From: Sphingomonas bacterium
GTDB taxonomy: Bacteria > Pseudomonadota > Alphaproteobacteria > Sphingomonadales > Sphingomonadaceae
Length of the DNA: 64,000 nucleotides
Assembly (NCBI RefSeq): GCF_028292945.1
Contig: NZ_JAQGLJ010000040.1
Span: forward strand, 1 to 64,000
Direction of reading: 5' to 3'
In this document: one piece after another, positions 49,062-57,980 of the stretch
Layout of the letters: the number at the start of each line of letters is the position of its first letter
Position numbering within the stretch: the first letter of the stretch is position 1
Position numbers and translations under genes: made by a program
The notes under the pieces: model-generated
What the model saw: only the letters and a program-made list of their open reading frames with translations
What the model was told of the DNA's origin: nothing
The model's database searches: none

Positions 49062-50903
49062 TCAGGCCGCCGCGCGCATCGCGGCTTCCGCCTTCAGCGT
49101 CAGCACCGCCACCGCGCCATGACCGCGCCCGGCGCTCTCCAGGCGTAGCGATCCCTCCATCGCGGTCATCGAATTGGCGCACCAGTGCAGGCCCAGCCCG
49201 CCCGATTTGTGGCTGCGGGTCGAGAAGCCGCGTTGGAACAGTGTCTGGCCGACCTCGGCGTCGAAGCCTTCGCCATCGTCGCGGATAGCCACCTCGACCT
49301 CCCCGTCGCGCTCGGTAACGCTCACCGCAATGGTGCCGCTACCGGTGCCGCAGGCCGCGATCGCCTCCGCGGCATTGCCGAACAGATTGCCGATGACCTG
49401 GCTCAGGATCACCCGGTTGGCGAGCACCCGATGCGCGTGAGAGGGGAAGGAAAAGGCGATCGACGCCTTGTCGGAGTAACGCGCGATCGTGGCGTTGCGC
49501 GCGACGATCTCCGTCACGTCGCACGGCTCCAGTGGAGGGCGTTCGTGCGCGCTCTTCTGTTGCTGACCAATGATCTCCAGCACATGCGCCATCGCCTCGC
49601 GGCCGACTTCCAGCTCGCCCTTCATCGCCTCGCGGCTGGTCGACCAGGCGTCGACCCCGGCCGTAACGAAATTGGTCAGCTTGGCGCGACGGGCCGGCGT
49701 CAGGTCGTCGCGGGCCAGTTCGGCGATCGCCCGGTCCAGCATGGCGCGTTCGACCGGCGGCGCCTGCGCTATTCCCTGCGACAGAATGGTGGATACTGGG
49801 TTCAACGCATTGCGAACATTATGCATCACCGCGACGGCGCTTTCGGACCGACCCAGTGCGAACGATTGTACCTCGATCTGCTCGCGCAGCTCGTTAAGCT
49901 GCCGCAGCATCGCGTTGAAACTACGCCCCAACGAGCCAATCTCGTCGCGGCGGCCGTCCTCGTCCAACAAGGCCAGGCTTCCCGAACCGCGCACGCGCTG
50001 CATGTGCGTCTCGACCCGGTGGAGCGGCTTCAGGACCTGCTGGGCGATCATCCGGCGCAGCACCATAAGGACGATCAGCAGCAGCACCGTGGTGCCGGCG
50101 ACCGCCAGCAGCAGCATGCGCCGGCCGAGCAGCGACACATCGCGACGCACGTTGAAGCGTACGGACGCGACCGGCCGACCGTCCGCGCCGGCGATCGGCA
50201 CCCGAACCTCGGCGAGCGCGCGGCTCGGTGTGTCGATCGCCACCCGGCGCCCGCCCGGGGCTTCGACTCGAGCCGCCAGCCGCAGCAGGTCGGCGACCTG
50301 ACGCGAGGTGAGCGCGCGCGCCATCACCACGTGGCCGCGCGGAACTCCCGTGCCATCGGAGCGCCGCACCTGCGCCACCCCCACCGCCGCGACGGCGCCG
50401 CCGACGCGCAGGTAGAAATGTCCCGAATTGCCGTTCTTCAACGTGCGCGCGAGATCGATCCTGGCGATCGCCGCGATCAGCTGCCCCTGCAACGTCGGCA
50501 CCTCTCCCTTGGCATCCAGCCAGCGCGCGATCACCACGCGCCCGTTCGGCGCGACATAGGCCATGCCCTGCACACCCAGGTTGCTCATCGCCAGTGGCGA
50601 GAAGCTCTCCTGCTCGAACGCAGGGGTCGGCTGCGCCATATACCGATAGCTGTCGTTCCAGTCGCCATAGTCACGCACCGCGCTTTCGACCTTCGACCCG
50701 TACTCAGCGAGCACCGCCGCGGTGCGTTCGACATGCCCGTCGATCGCCTGCCGCTCCAGCGCGTTGAAATTCGGCGTTATCACGGTGGCCAGCAGGACGG
50801 TGATCCCCAACGCGCCGGCCAGTCCGGCGGCGGTCAGGATCAGGACCAGCTTCGCGCCCAGCGACGTCGGCCCACGCCAGCGCCGGCGTGTCCGAACCCG
50901 CAT
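49062..50903 (-). CDS. Membrane sensor histidine kinase with CHASE4-type sensor
   Basis: A 613-residue kinase. TM1 is near residues 18-42 and TM2 near 262-283; the periplasmic part between them begins VRDYGDWNDSYRYM, the CHASE4 signature. A HAMP linker follows (about 285-340), then a dimerisation helix with phosphoacceptor His361 in VAVMHNVRNALNPV, which departs from the usual HExxxP form. The C-terminal HATPase domain has GNLFGNAAEAIAA, DDGEGFD and GFSTRSHKSGGLGLH. It shares one base with the upstream GGDEF-EAL gene (TGATG), so sensor and c-di-GMP enzyme are coexpressed and probably act together. Confidence 0.9.
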   Translation of the reverse strand: MRVRTRRRWRGPTSLGAKLVLILTAAGLAGALGITVLLATVITPNFNALERQAIDGHVERTAAVLAEYGSKVESAVRDYGDWNDSYRYMAQPTPAFEQESFSPLAMSNLGVQGMAYVAPNGRVVIARWLDAKGEVPTLQGQLIAAIARIDLARTLKNGNSGHFYLRVGGAVAAVGVAQVRRSDGTGVPRGHVVMARALTSRQVADLLRLAARVEAPGGRRVAIDTPSRALAEVRVPIAGADGRPVASVRFNVRRDVSLLGRRMLLLAVAGTTVLLLIVLMVLRRMIAQQVLKPLHRVETHMQRVRGSGSLALLDEDGRRDEIGSLGRSFNAMLRQLNELREQIEVQSFALGRSESAVAVMHNVRNALNPVSTILSQGIAQAPPVERAMLDRAIAELARDDLTPARRAKLTNFVTAGVDAWSTSREAMKGELEVGREAMAHVLEIIGQQQKSAHERPPLEPCDVTEIVARNATIARYSDKASIAFSFPSHAHRVLANRVILSQVIGNLFGNAAEAIAACGTGSGTIAVSVTERDGEVEVAIRDDGEGFDAEVGQTLFQRGFSTRSHKSGGLGLHWCANSMTAMEGSLRLESAGRGHGAVAVLTLKAEAAMRAAA

Positions 50904-52804
50904 CAGTTATTCGTCCCGTCCAGTGCCTCCACGGCTTCGTCCTCGCCGCCCAGAAACCGCTGTTCCGCCATGGTGCGAGCAATTTCCGCCGCCACGGGGC
51001 GTGAAAAGAAATACCCCTGCAAGTGGCTGGCGCCGGCGACGCGCAGCATCTGCACCTGCGCGGCCGTCTCGACACCTTCTGCGATCACGCCCAGGCCCAG
51101 CGCGCGGCCGAGATGGATGATCGAGTGGACGATCGCCGCCGACTCACGCTCACGGCCCATGCCGTCGATGAACGAGCGATCGATCTTCAGGCAGTCGAGC
51201 GCGAACTTGCGGATGTTGTAGAGCGACGAATAGCCGGTGCCGAAATCGTCCAGCGCGATGCGAAACCCCATCTGGCGCAGCTTGTACAGCGTCTCGGCCG
51301 CGCGCTCGGCGTCGTCAAAGATCGCCGTCTCGGTGATCTCGATCTGCAGCCGCTGCGGGCTGATGCCGGCGCGCTGGACGCATTCCATGATGTAGCCGAC
51401 GAAGTTGTGGCGCCGGAACTGACGCGGCGAGAAGTTGACGGAGACATACTGACCCGGCCACGCCTTCAGCTCCTCCAGTGCCGCATGCAGCACCCAGTCG
51501 CCGAGCTGGTGGATCAGGTTCGATTCTTCCGCGATGGGGATGAACGTCGCCGGGCTGATCGGGCCGTAATCCGCGGTGTTCCAGCGCAGCAGCGCCTCGA
51601 ACCCTTCGATCTCGAGCGTGTCGCGAGACACGATCGGCTGGTAGACGAGGCTCAGCTCGCCGCGCCCGATCGCCTCGCCCAGACCGCCTTCGATCCGGCG
51701 GCGGAAGCGGATGCCTTCGTCCATGCTCTCGTCGAACAGCCGCACGACGCCGCGTCCGGCGCGCTTGGCATCGTTGAGCGCCAAGTCGGCGCGCCGCACG
51801 ACATCGATCGGGTCGCGCCCTTCGCCGCCTTCGCTGACGATCAGCCCGGCCGACGCGCCGCCCTGCACCGAGTGGCCGAACACGACGACGGTGGTGGTGA
51901 TCGCCGCGATCAGCCGGTCGCACGCCATCACGGCAGCGTTTTCACCCGGCGTGTCGAACAGGATGCCGAACTCGTCGCCGCCCAGCCGCGCGATCATCGC
52001 ACCGTCGGGCGCGGCTTCGTGCAACATGGTGCAGATCTCGCGCAGCAGCGCGTCGCCGGCGAGATGGCCCAGCGTGTCGTTGACCAGCTTGAAGCGGTCG
52101 AGGTCGATCATCGCCATCGCGAACAGCCCGGGCCGCTTGGTCCGCTCTCCGAGCGCGCGCACGAAGGCGAGCCGGTTTGGCGCGTCGGTCAGCGAATCGT
52201 GCGTCGCGATGTGGATCGCGCGGCTCTCGTTGGCGGCGAGTTCCGCGCCCTGCAGTTCGAGCTGCTCGATCTGTCGCGACAGTTGCAAGCGTGCGTCCGC
52301 CAGCATGCGATCATTGGCCCAGCGCGCGACCAATGCGGCGGCGGTCTGCTGGATCTCGGCGACCTCGAACGGCTTGGCGATATAGAAGATCTTGTCGGCC
52401 GGCCCTGCGACCTTGCTGATCTCCAGCGGCGAAAAGTCGGAAAAGCCGGTGACGATGACGATGGCGATGTCGGGATCGAGCGCGCGGATGCGCTTGGCGG
52501 TCTCGCGACCATCGATGCCCGGCGGCATGCGGATGTCGATGAATGCGACCGCGAACGGCGTGCCCGCGTCGCGCGCGCGCTCCACCTCCGCCACCGCATC
52601 GAGCCCCTGCGAGACGTGCTGGAGGTCGTAACGGGCCTCCTCCTCGACCGCCTCGGGCGTGTCGTCCCACAGGTCGGCGGCCATCGCGCCGAGCGCGTCG
52701 CCTTCGTCACTGCGCTGGCTGGCGAAGCTGCGGCGATAGCTGTCGTGCATCGCCGCTTCGTCATCGACGATCAGAATCCGGGGGAGGATGGCATCGGTAG
52801 GCAA
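50903..52804 (-). CDS. REC-GGDEF-EAL c-di-GMP signalling protein
   Basis: A 633-residue soluble protein. An N-terminal receiver (LIVDDEAAMHDSYRRSF; phosphoacceptor in AVAFIDIRMPPGIDG) carries an insertion of about 40 acidic residues. A short coiled coil leads to a GGDEF domain with intact LGGDEFG, then an EAL domain with intact EGFEALLRW, LDDFGTGYSS and GVIAEGVET. Both c-di-GMP synthesis and hydrolysis are therefore chemically possible. I favour the TTG start of LPTDAILPRIL because GGAAGAG lies just upstream; an ATG at 52852 would add 16 residues without a visible ribosome binding site. The likely phosphodonor is the CHASE4 kinase encoded next. Confidence 0.9.
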   Translation of the reverse strand: MPTDAILPRILIVDDEAAMHDSYRRSFASQRSDEGDALGAMAADLWDDTPEAVEEEARYDLQHVSQGLDAVAEVERARDAGTPFAVAFIDIRMPPGIDGRETAKRIRALDPDIAIVIVTGFSDFSPLEISKVAGPADKIFYIAKPFEVAEIQQTAAALVARWANDRMLADARLQLSRQIEQLELQGAELAANESRAIHIATHDSLTDAPNRLAFVRALGERTKRPGLFAMAMIDLDRFKLVNDTLGHLAGDALLREICTMLHEAAPDGAMIARLGGDEFGILFDTPGENAAVMACDRLIAAITTTVVVFGHSVQGGASAGLIVSEGGEGRDPIDVVRRADLALNDAKRAGRGVVRLFDESMDEGIRFRRRIEGGLGEAIGRGELSLVYQPIVSRDTLEIEGFEALLRWNTADYGPISPATFIPIAEESNLIHQLGDWVLHAALEELKAWPGQYVSVNFSPRQFRRHNFVGYIMECVQRAGISPQRLQIEITETAIFDDAERAAETLYKLRQMGFRIALDDFGTGYSSLYNIRKFALDCLKIDRSFIDGMGRERESAAIVHSIIHLGRALGLGVIAEGVETAAQVQMLRVAGASHLQGYFFSRPVAAEIARTMAEQRFLGGEDEAVEALDGTNN

Positions 52805-52871
52805 GGCAGCTCTTCCCGTGATGGGCGAGAGTGAACCCCCGCCAAGGTTCATCAACGGTAAGCCGACGCGG

Positions 52872-53762
52872 TTAAGAGGCCGTAAACGCCTGCGCGCCGA
52901 GCAGCACCGCGCCAAGTGGCCCCGCGCTCTCGCCAAGGCCCGCCGGCACGACGAACGTGTCTGCCATCGCTACCTCCGGCAGCATCGAGTACCCGGCCAG
53001 GCTCTTGTGCATCGCGGTTCGCACACGCGGCAGCAGATGCGTGGCGCCCGTCATGACGCCACCGCCCATGACCACGCGGCGCGGCACGCCCGTCAATACC
53101 AGCGCATGCAACAGCTGACCGAGCGCATGCGCGACGCCGTTCCATGCCGGATCGTCCGCCGCGCAGTTCTCCGCCTTGCACCCGGCGCGCGACGCGATCG
53201 CCGGCCCGGACGCCAGGCCTTCGACGCAGCCACCGTGGAATGGACATACTCCGATCCAGTCGTCGCCCGGCAGGCGTACGGGTCGCAGATGGCCGAGTTC
53301 CTGGTGCGTCAATCCGTCGACCGGTTTGCCACCCGCGATCAGGCCGACGCCAACCCCGGTGCCGACCGTCACATAGGCAAGGTCCGCCAGTCCCGCGGCC
53401 GCGCCCCAACGCGCCTCCGCCAGCGCCGCACCGACCACATCGGTATGGAAGCCGACCGGCACGCCATAGCGGCGTTCCCAGCGCCGACCGATGTCGGTGT
53501 GCGACCAGCCCGGCTTGGACGTGACGGTCACCTGTCCCCAATCCGCCGCATCGCGCGCAACGCCGGCTGGTCCGAAGCTGGCGACGCCGATGGCGGCGAA
53601 TCCGCGCCACCGATCGAGCACCGCCTCGATCGCAGCCAGTGTCTCGGCCGGCGCGGTCGTGGGCACCCGCACCTGTTCTTCGATCGCGTCGGGTCCGCTG
53701 GCGAGGATGGCCACGCATTTCGTCCCACCCAGTTCGACGCCCGCGATCAGGGGTTCTTGCAT
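52872..53762 (-). CDS. ROK family sugar kinase, fructokinase-like
   Basis: A 296-residue ROK kinase. ATP-binding LIAGVELGGTKC is at the N-terminus. The catalytic Asp lies in FHTDVVGAALAEARWG, and TVGTGVGVGLIAGG is a phosphate loop. The ROK zinc site is His158, Cys173, His176 and Cys179 (GHLRP and GVCPFHGGCVEG). The pattern is that of bacterial fructokinase/mannokinase (ScrK/Mak type), producing fructose-6-phosphate. This is the substrate of GlmS, encoded 7 nt upstream, so the enzyme may feed amino-sugar synthesis. Confidence 0.92.
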   Translation of the reverse strand: MQEPLIAGVELGGTKCVAILASGPDAIEEQVRVPTTAPAETLAAIEAVLDRWRGFAAIGVASFGPAGVARDAADWGQVTVTSKPGWSHTDIGRRWERRYGVPVGFHTDVVGAALAEARWGAAAGLADLAYVTVGTGVGVGLIAGGKPVDGLTHQELGHLRPVRLPGDDWIGVCPFHGGCVEGLASGPAIASRAGCKAENCAADDPAWNGVAHALGQLLHALVLTGVPRRVVMGGGVMTGATHLLPRVRTAMHKSLAGYSMLPEVAMADTFVVPAGLGESAGPLGAVLLGAQAFTAS

Positions 53763-53769
53763 CGCCTGC

Positions 53770-55593
53770 TCACTCCACCGTCACGCTCTTCGCGAGATTG
53801 CGCGGCTGATCGACGTCCGCGCCTTTCGCGACGCCCACATGATAGGCGAGCAGCTGCACGGGGACCGCATAGACGAGCGGCGCGATCAGCGGATGCACTT
53901 CGGGCATCTCGATCGTGGCGATGCAGCCCTCGCCCGCCGCAGCGATGCCGCGCGCGTCCGAAATCAGGATCACCTTGCCGCCGCGCGCGCGGACTTCCTG
54001 CATGTTGGACACCGTCTTGTCGAACAGTGGCCCCGACGGCGCGATGACGATGACGGGTACGAGGTCGTCGATCAGCGCGATCGGACCGTGCTTCATCTCG
54101 CCCGCCGCGTAACCTTCGGCATGGATATAGCTGATTTCCTTCAGTTTCAGCGCGCCCTCGAGCGCCAGCGGGTAGTCCGTGCCGCGCCCGAGATAAAGGA
54201 CGTCGCGGGCGGGCGCGACCAGCCCGGCCATCGCCTGGATTGCATCGTCATGCCCCAGCGCAGCGTTGATCGCTGCGGGTGCTTCCGCCAGATGCTCGAC
54301 GATCGCCTTTTCTGCCGATGCCGGGAGTCGGCCTCTGGCGCGCGCGAGGTTCGCGGCGAGCGCGGCCAGGACGGCCAGCTGGCAGACGAACGCCTTGGTC
54401 GACGCGACGCCGATCTCCGGCCCGGCATGCGTCGGCAACAACAGGTCCGCCTCTCGCGCCATCGAACTGGTCGGCACGTTGACCACTACGGCGACCTTCT
54501 GCCCCTCCGCCTTGGCGTGGCGAAGGGCTGCCAGTGTGTCCGCCGTCTCGCCCGACTGCGAGATGAACAGCGACAGCCCGCCCGGCTCCAGGATCGGCGC
54601 GCGATAGCGGAACTCGGACGCGACATCGAGGTCGACGGGGACGCGCGCGAACTGCTCGAACCAGTATTTCGCGACCATCCCGGCGTAGAAGCTGGTCCCG
54701 CAGGCGACGATCGTGACGCGCGTCACCGCCGCCAGATCGAACTCCGGAATGGGCAGCGTCACGCGCTCCTCCATTCGCTGCAGGTACGACCGCAGCGTCT
54801 GCGCGACGACGATCGGCTGCTCGTAGATCTCCTTGAGCATGAAATGCGGGTGGTTGCCCTTGTCGATCACCTCGGTGGATGCACCCGACTGGACGATCGG
54901 CCGCTCGACCCTCTGATTGTCGCGATCGAACACCTCGACGCTCGTGCGGGTTACCGCGACCCAGTCGCCTTCTTCCAGATAGGCGATGCGCTGGGTCAGC
55001 GGGGCGAGCGCATGCGCGTCCGAGCCGAGATAGTTCTCGCCCTCGCCATAACCCACCGTCAGCGGCGCGCCGAGACGCGCGCCGATCAACAGGTCGGGCT
55101 CGTTGCGGAACAGCACGGCGAGCGCGAATGCGCCATGCAATCGCGGCAGGATCGCGGCGACCGCGTCGCGCGGAGCCGCGCCGTTTTCCAGCTCGCGCGC
55201 GACCAGATGAGCGACCACCTCCGTATCCGTTTCGCTCAGGAACGTCCGGCCATCGGCGATCAGCTCGTCGCGTAGCGGGCGGAAGTTCTCGATGATGCCG
55301 TTGTGGACGATCGAGACGTCACCGACGATGTGCGGGTGCGCATTGTCCTCGGTCGGTCCGCCGTGCGTCGCCCAGCGCGTATGCGCGATGCCTGTCGTGC
55401 CGGGAAGCGGCTCGGCGGCGAGCCGTTCGGCGAGGTTTGCGAGCTTGCCCGCCGCGCGCCGGCGCTCGATCCGGCCTTCGTGGACGGTGGCGATGCCCGA
55501 CGAGTCATAGCCTCGGTACTCGAGTCGCTTGAGGCCATCGAACAATCGCCCGGCGACGTCGCCGTTGCCTAATATGCCAACGATCCCGCACAT
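53770..55593 (-). CDS. glmS: Glutamine-fructose-6-phosphate aminotransferase
   Basis: A 607-residue enzyme that converts fructose-6-phosphate and glutamine to glucosamine-6-phosphate, the first step of UDP-GlcNAc synthesis for peptidoglycan and LPS. It starts MCGIVGILG with nucleophile Cys2. The glutaminase domain (about 1-230) includes RWATHGGPTEDNAHPH. Two SIS domains follow (GTSFYAGMVAKYW; SQSGETADTLAALRHAK), and the C-terminus is NLAKSVTVE. No glmS ribozyme-like element is apparent upstream. It lies 14 nt after glmU. Confidence 0.97.
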   Translation of the reverse strand: MCGIVGILGNGDVAGRLFDGLKRLEYRGYDSSGIATVHEGRIERRRAAGKLANLAERLAAEPLPGTTGIAHTRWATHGGPTEDNAHPHIVGDVSIVHNGIIENFRPLRDELIADGRTFLSETDTEVVAHLVARELENGAAPRDAVAAILPRLHGAFALAVLFRNEPDLLIGARLGAPLTVGYGEGENYLGSDAHALAPLTQRIAYLEEGDWVAVTRTSVEVFDRDNQRVERPIVQSGASTEVIDKGNHPHFMLKEIYEQPIVVAQTLRSYLQRMEERVTLPIPEFDLAAVTRVTIVACGTSFYAGMVAKYWFEQFARVPVDLDVASEFRYRAPILEPGGLSLFISQSGETADTLAALRHAKAEGQKVAVVVNVPTSSMAREADLLLPTHAGPEIGVASTKAFVCQLAVLAALAANLARARGRLPASAEKAIVEHLAEAPAAINAALGHDDAIQAMAGLVAPARDVLYLGRGTDYPLALEGALKLKEISYIHAEGYAAGEMKHGPIALIDDLVPVIVIAPSGPLFDKTVSNMQEVRARGGKVILISDARGIAAAGEGCIATIEMPEVHPLIAPLVYAVPVQLLAYHVGVAKGADVDQPRNLAKSVTVE

Positions 55594-55607
55594 TTAACGC
55601 GCACTCC

Positions 55608-56951
55608 TCACTTTGACTTACGCGCCGTCATCGTAGCGCGGAAGCGGGCGGCCCAACCCTGCTTCGACGTTTGCTGCGGCCGTACCAGCGCCAACGCATC
55701 CGGCTCGACATTGGCGGTTATAACGCTGCCGGCCGCTACGATCGCCCCCGCACCGATCGTCACGGGCGCGACCAGTGCCGAATTCGACCCAATGAACGCG
55801 CCCGCGCCGATGCTCGTACGATGTTTGAAGAAGCCGTCGTAATTACAGGTGATGGTGCCCGCGCCGATGTTGGCACCCGCGCCGATCTCCGCGTCGCCAA
55901 GGTAAGTCAGGTGGCTGGCCTTGGCACCCTCGCTCAGCGTAGACTGCTTGACCTCGACGAAGTTGCCGACCTTCGCCTTGCGCTCCAGCACCGCGCCGGG
56001 GCGCAGCCGCGCATAGGGGCCGACCTCGCAGCGTTCGCCGATCGTCGCACCTTCGAGGTGGCTGAACGCGCGAATGATCGCCCCGTCGGCAACGCGCACG
56101 CCAGGGCCAAAGACCACGTTCGGCTCGATCGTGACGTCGCGGCCCAACACCGTGTCATGGGCGAACCACACCGTATCTGGCGCGGTCAGCGTGACGCCTG
56201 CCGCCATCGCATCGGCACGGCGGCCGAGTTGCCATGCCCCCTCGACCAGCGCCAGCTCGGCACGACTGTTGACGCCCGCCACCTCGTGCGCGTCGGTCTC
56301 GATCACCGCCGACGGACGCTCGGCGAGCATGACAATGTCGGGGAGATAATATTCGCCCGCTGCGTTGGCGTTGCCGATCTGCCCGAGCAGCGTGAACAGC
56401 TCCTCTGATCGCGCCGCCATCAAGCCGGAGTTACAGAGTGTTACTGCGCGTTCTTCAGGTGAAGCATCCTTGTACTCGACCATCCGCTCGATGCGTCCTT
56501 CGGGCGTGGCGATCACCCGGCCATAGGCGGCGGGGTCGGTGGGCCTAAAGCCGAGCACGACCGTTGCCGGCCCGTCGTCCGCATGCAGCCGGTCGAGCAT
56601 GCGCCGCATCGTCGCGGCCGTCACCAGCGGCACGTCGCCATACAGGATCAGCACGTCGCCGACGAAGCCCGCCAGCGCCGCCTCCGCCTGCCGCACCGCA
56701 TGGCCGGTGCCCAGCTGCTCCGCCTGCAGCACCGTGGTGGCGCCGCTCGCCGCGAGCGCCGCATCGACCTGCTCGCGCCCGGCGCCGGTGACCACCACCG
56801 TGCGCTGCGGCTCCAGCGCGGCGGCGCTGTGCAGCAGATGCAGCAGCATCGGCCGACCGCCCAGCGGGTGCAGCACCTTGTGCAGGTCCGATTGCATGCG
56901 CGTGCCCTTGCCAGCGGCGAGGACGATGACGGCGAGCGGACGGGAACTCAT
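55608..56951 (-). CDS. glmU: Bifunctional UDP-GlcNAc pyrophosphorylase/glucosamine-1-phosphate acetyltransferase
   Basis: A 447-residue enzyme making GlcNAc-1-phosphate and then UDP-GlcNAc. The N-terminal pyrophosphorylase domain has VIVLAAGKGTRMQSDLHKVLH. The C-terminal left-handed beta-helix shows hexapeptide repeats (IGAGANIGAGTITCNYDG, containing the acetyltransferase Asn/Tyr motif, and TIGAGAIVAAGSVI). I use ATG at 56951; an in-frame GTG six codons earlier is less likely, given the length and the family start. glmS follows directly, and the nucleotidyltransferase gene of the HPr-rel-A cluster lies 51 nt upstream in the same direction. Confidence 0.96.
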   Translation of the reverse strand: MSSRPLAVIVLAAGKGTRMQSDLHKVLHPLGGRPMLLHLLHSAAALEPQRTVVVTGAGREQVDAALAASGATTVLQAEQLGTGHAVRQAEAALAGFVGDVLILYGDVPLVTAATMRRMLDRLHADDGPATVVLGFRPTDPAAYGRVIATPEGRIERMVEYKDASPEERAVTLCNSGLMAARSEELFTLLGQIGNANAAGEYYLPDIVMLAERPSAVIETDAHEVAGVNSRAELALVEGAWQLGRRADAMAAGVTLTAPDTVWFAHDTVLGRDVTIEPNVVFGPGVRVADGAIIRAFSHLEGATIGERCEVGPYARLRPGAVLERKAKVGNFVEVKQSTLSEGAKASHLTYLGDAEIGAGANIGAGTITCNYDGFFKHRTSIGAGAFIGSNSALVAPVTIGAGAIVAAGSVITANVEPDALALVRPQQTSKQGWAARFRATMTARKSK

Positions 56952-57002
56952 GACCCGGACTGCTGCCACGAAGCGATTGACATGACCATAGCGCCGGTGA
57001 CG

Positions 57003-57980
57003 CTAGGCTTGGCGCCACTTGGTCCAAAGGTGCCGCGCCAGCATCGCGGGAGGCATCCGGAGCCAATGGGAGCGCGCGTAGAAACCGAGCCGGGTCATGG
57101 GACGGGTCGGTCGCCCCCAGCCATCGCGCGCGAGGAAGCGGCGGAGGTACAGCCGATCGCGCCGCTCCGCTGGCTGATCGCCGAAGACGATGCCGGACAG
57201 CCGGACCGCGCGCGTCACCGCCGCCTCCACGCCGTGCATTCGCGCCCGCTCGACTAGCCCGTCGTCGCCGAACTCCGCCAGCAGACAGCGGATGTCCCAC
57301 AGGTTGCGCAGGCCGCCCGCCAGATCGCCATCGGCGAACAGATGGGCGGCGGCGTGGACGATCATGTCGGCCGGGGCGAGGACGTGCATCCCATTCCCCA
57401 GCGACACCGCGTCGGCGATCAGCGCCGTCGCGTCGGGCGTCGGCCGCGCCGTCAGCGGCAGGATCGTGTGATGGACGTCCACGATCCGGTCGCGCTCGCG
57501 ATGGATCAGCGGCGGCAGCTCGTGCATCCAGCGGCGATAATAGGCGTCGTCATAGGCGTTGGGCTTCACCCACTCCCAGCCATGCGCCAGCAGCGCCGCC
57601 TCGACCTCGTCCAGCCGGCCACGCGGGACCAGCAGATCCAGGTCGCCGATGCCGCGCCCCTGCCCCGCCATCAGCCCGGCGGCGGCATAGGCGGTGCCCT
57701 TGAGCAGCACCACGCGCGTGTCGACCGACGCCAGGGCCCGTGCGGCCATCTCCGCCTCCCACAATGCCGTCCGCCGCTCGTGCGCCGCCCATAGCCGCGC
57801 GTCCGCGAGCACCGGCGCGACCGGGTCGGGCACGGGCAAGCCGGCGAGCCGATGCGCCAGCGTGCCCAACAGCTGTTCGGCGCGGGCGATCGTCAGCAAC
57901 GCGGTCCAGCCCTCGGCGTCCAGTGCCGCGACACCGCCGGGGTCGGCCAGCGCGCGCGCAACGATCAGTGCGTCGACCAC
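57003..57980 (-). CDS. Nucleotidyltransferase family protein of the HPr-rel-A cluster
   Basis: A 325-residue protein with an incomplete nucleotidyltransferase fold: VLLKGTAYAAAGLMAGQGRGIGDLDLLVP (about 92-120) provides the GDLD pair of acidic residues typical of the NTP_transf_5 type, followed by VHHTI and a helical C-terminal region (about 200-325). Members of this type accompany PqqD-like and kinase genes in biosynthetic loci, and their reaction is unknown. It overlaps the HprK-related kinase gene by 16 nt, indicating coupled expression. It is distinct from glmU, which begins 51 nt further on. Confidence 0.82.
   Translation of the reverse strand: MVDALIVARALADPGGVAALDAEGWTALLTIARAEQLLGTLAHRLAGLPVPDPVAPVLADARLWAAHERRTALWEAEMAARALASVDTRVVLLKGTAYAAAGLMAGQGRGIGDLDLLVPRGRLDEVEAALLAHGWEWVKPNAYDDAYYRRWMHELPPLIHRERDRIVDVHHTILPLTARPTPDATALIADAVSLGNGMHVLAPADMIVHAAAHLFADGDLAGGLRNLWDIRCLLAEFGDDGLVERARMHGVEAAVTRAVRLSGIVFGDQPAERRDRLYLRRFLARDGWGRPTRPMTRLGFYARSHWLRMPPAMLARHLWTKWRQA

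Noticed and set aside
53491-55275. Long plus-strand frame opposite glmS and the ROK kinase gene
   Set aside because: Shadow frame; both minus-strand genes are complete with catalytic motifs.
55594-55607. glmS ribozyme or riboswitch
   Set aside because: Only 14 nt separate glmU and glmS, too short for any such element.
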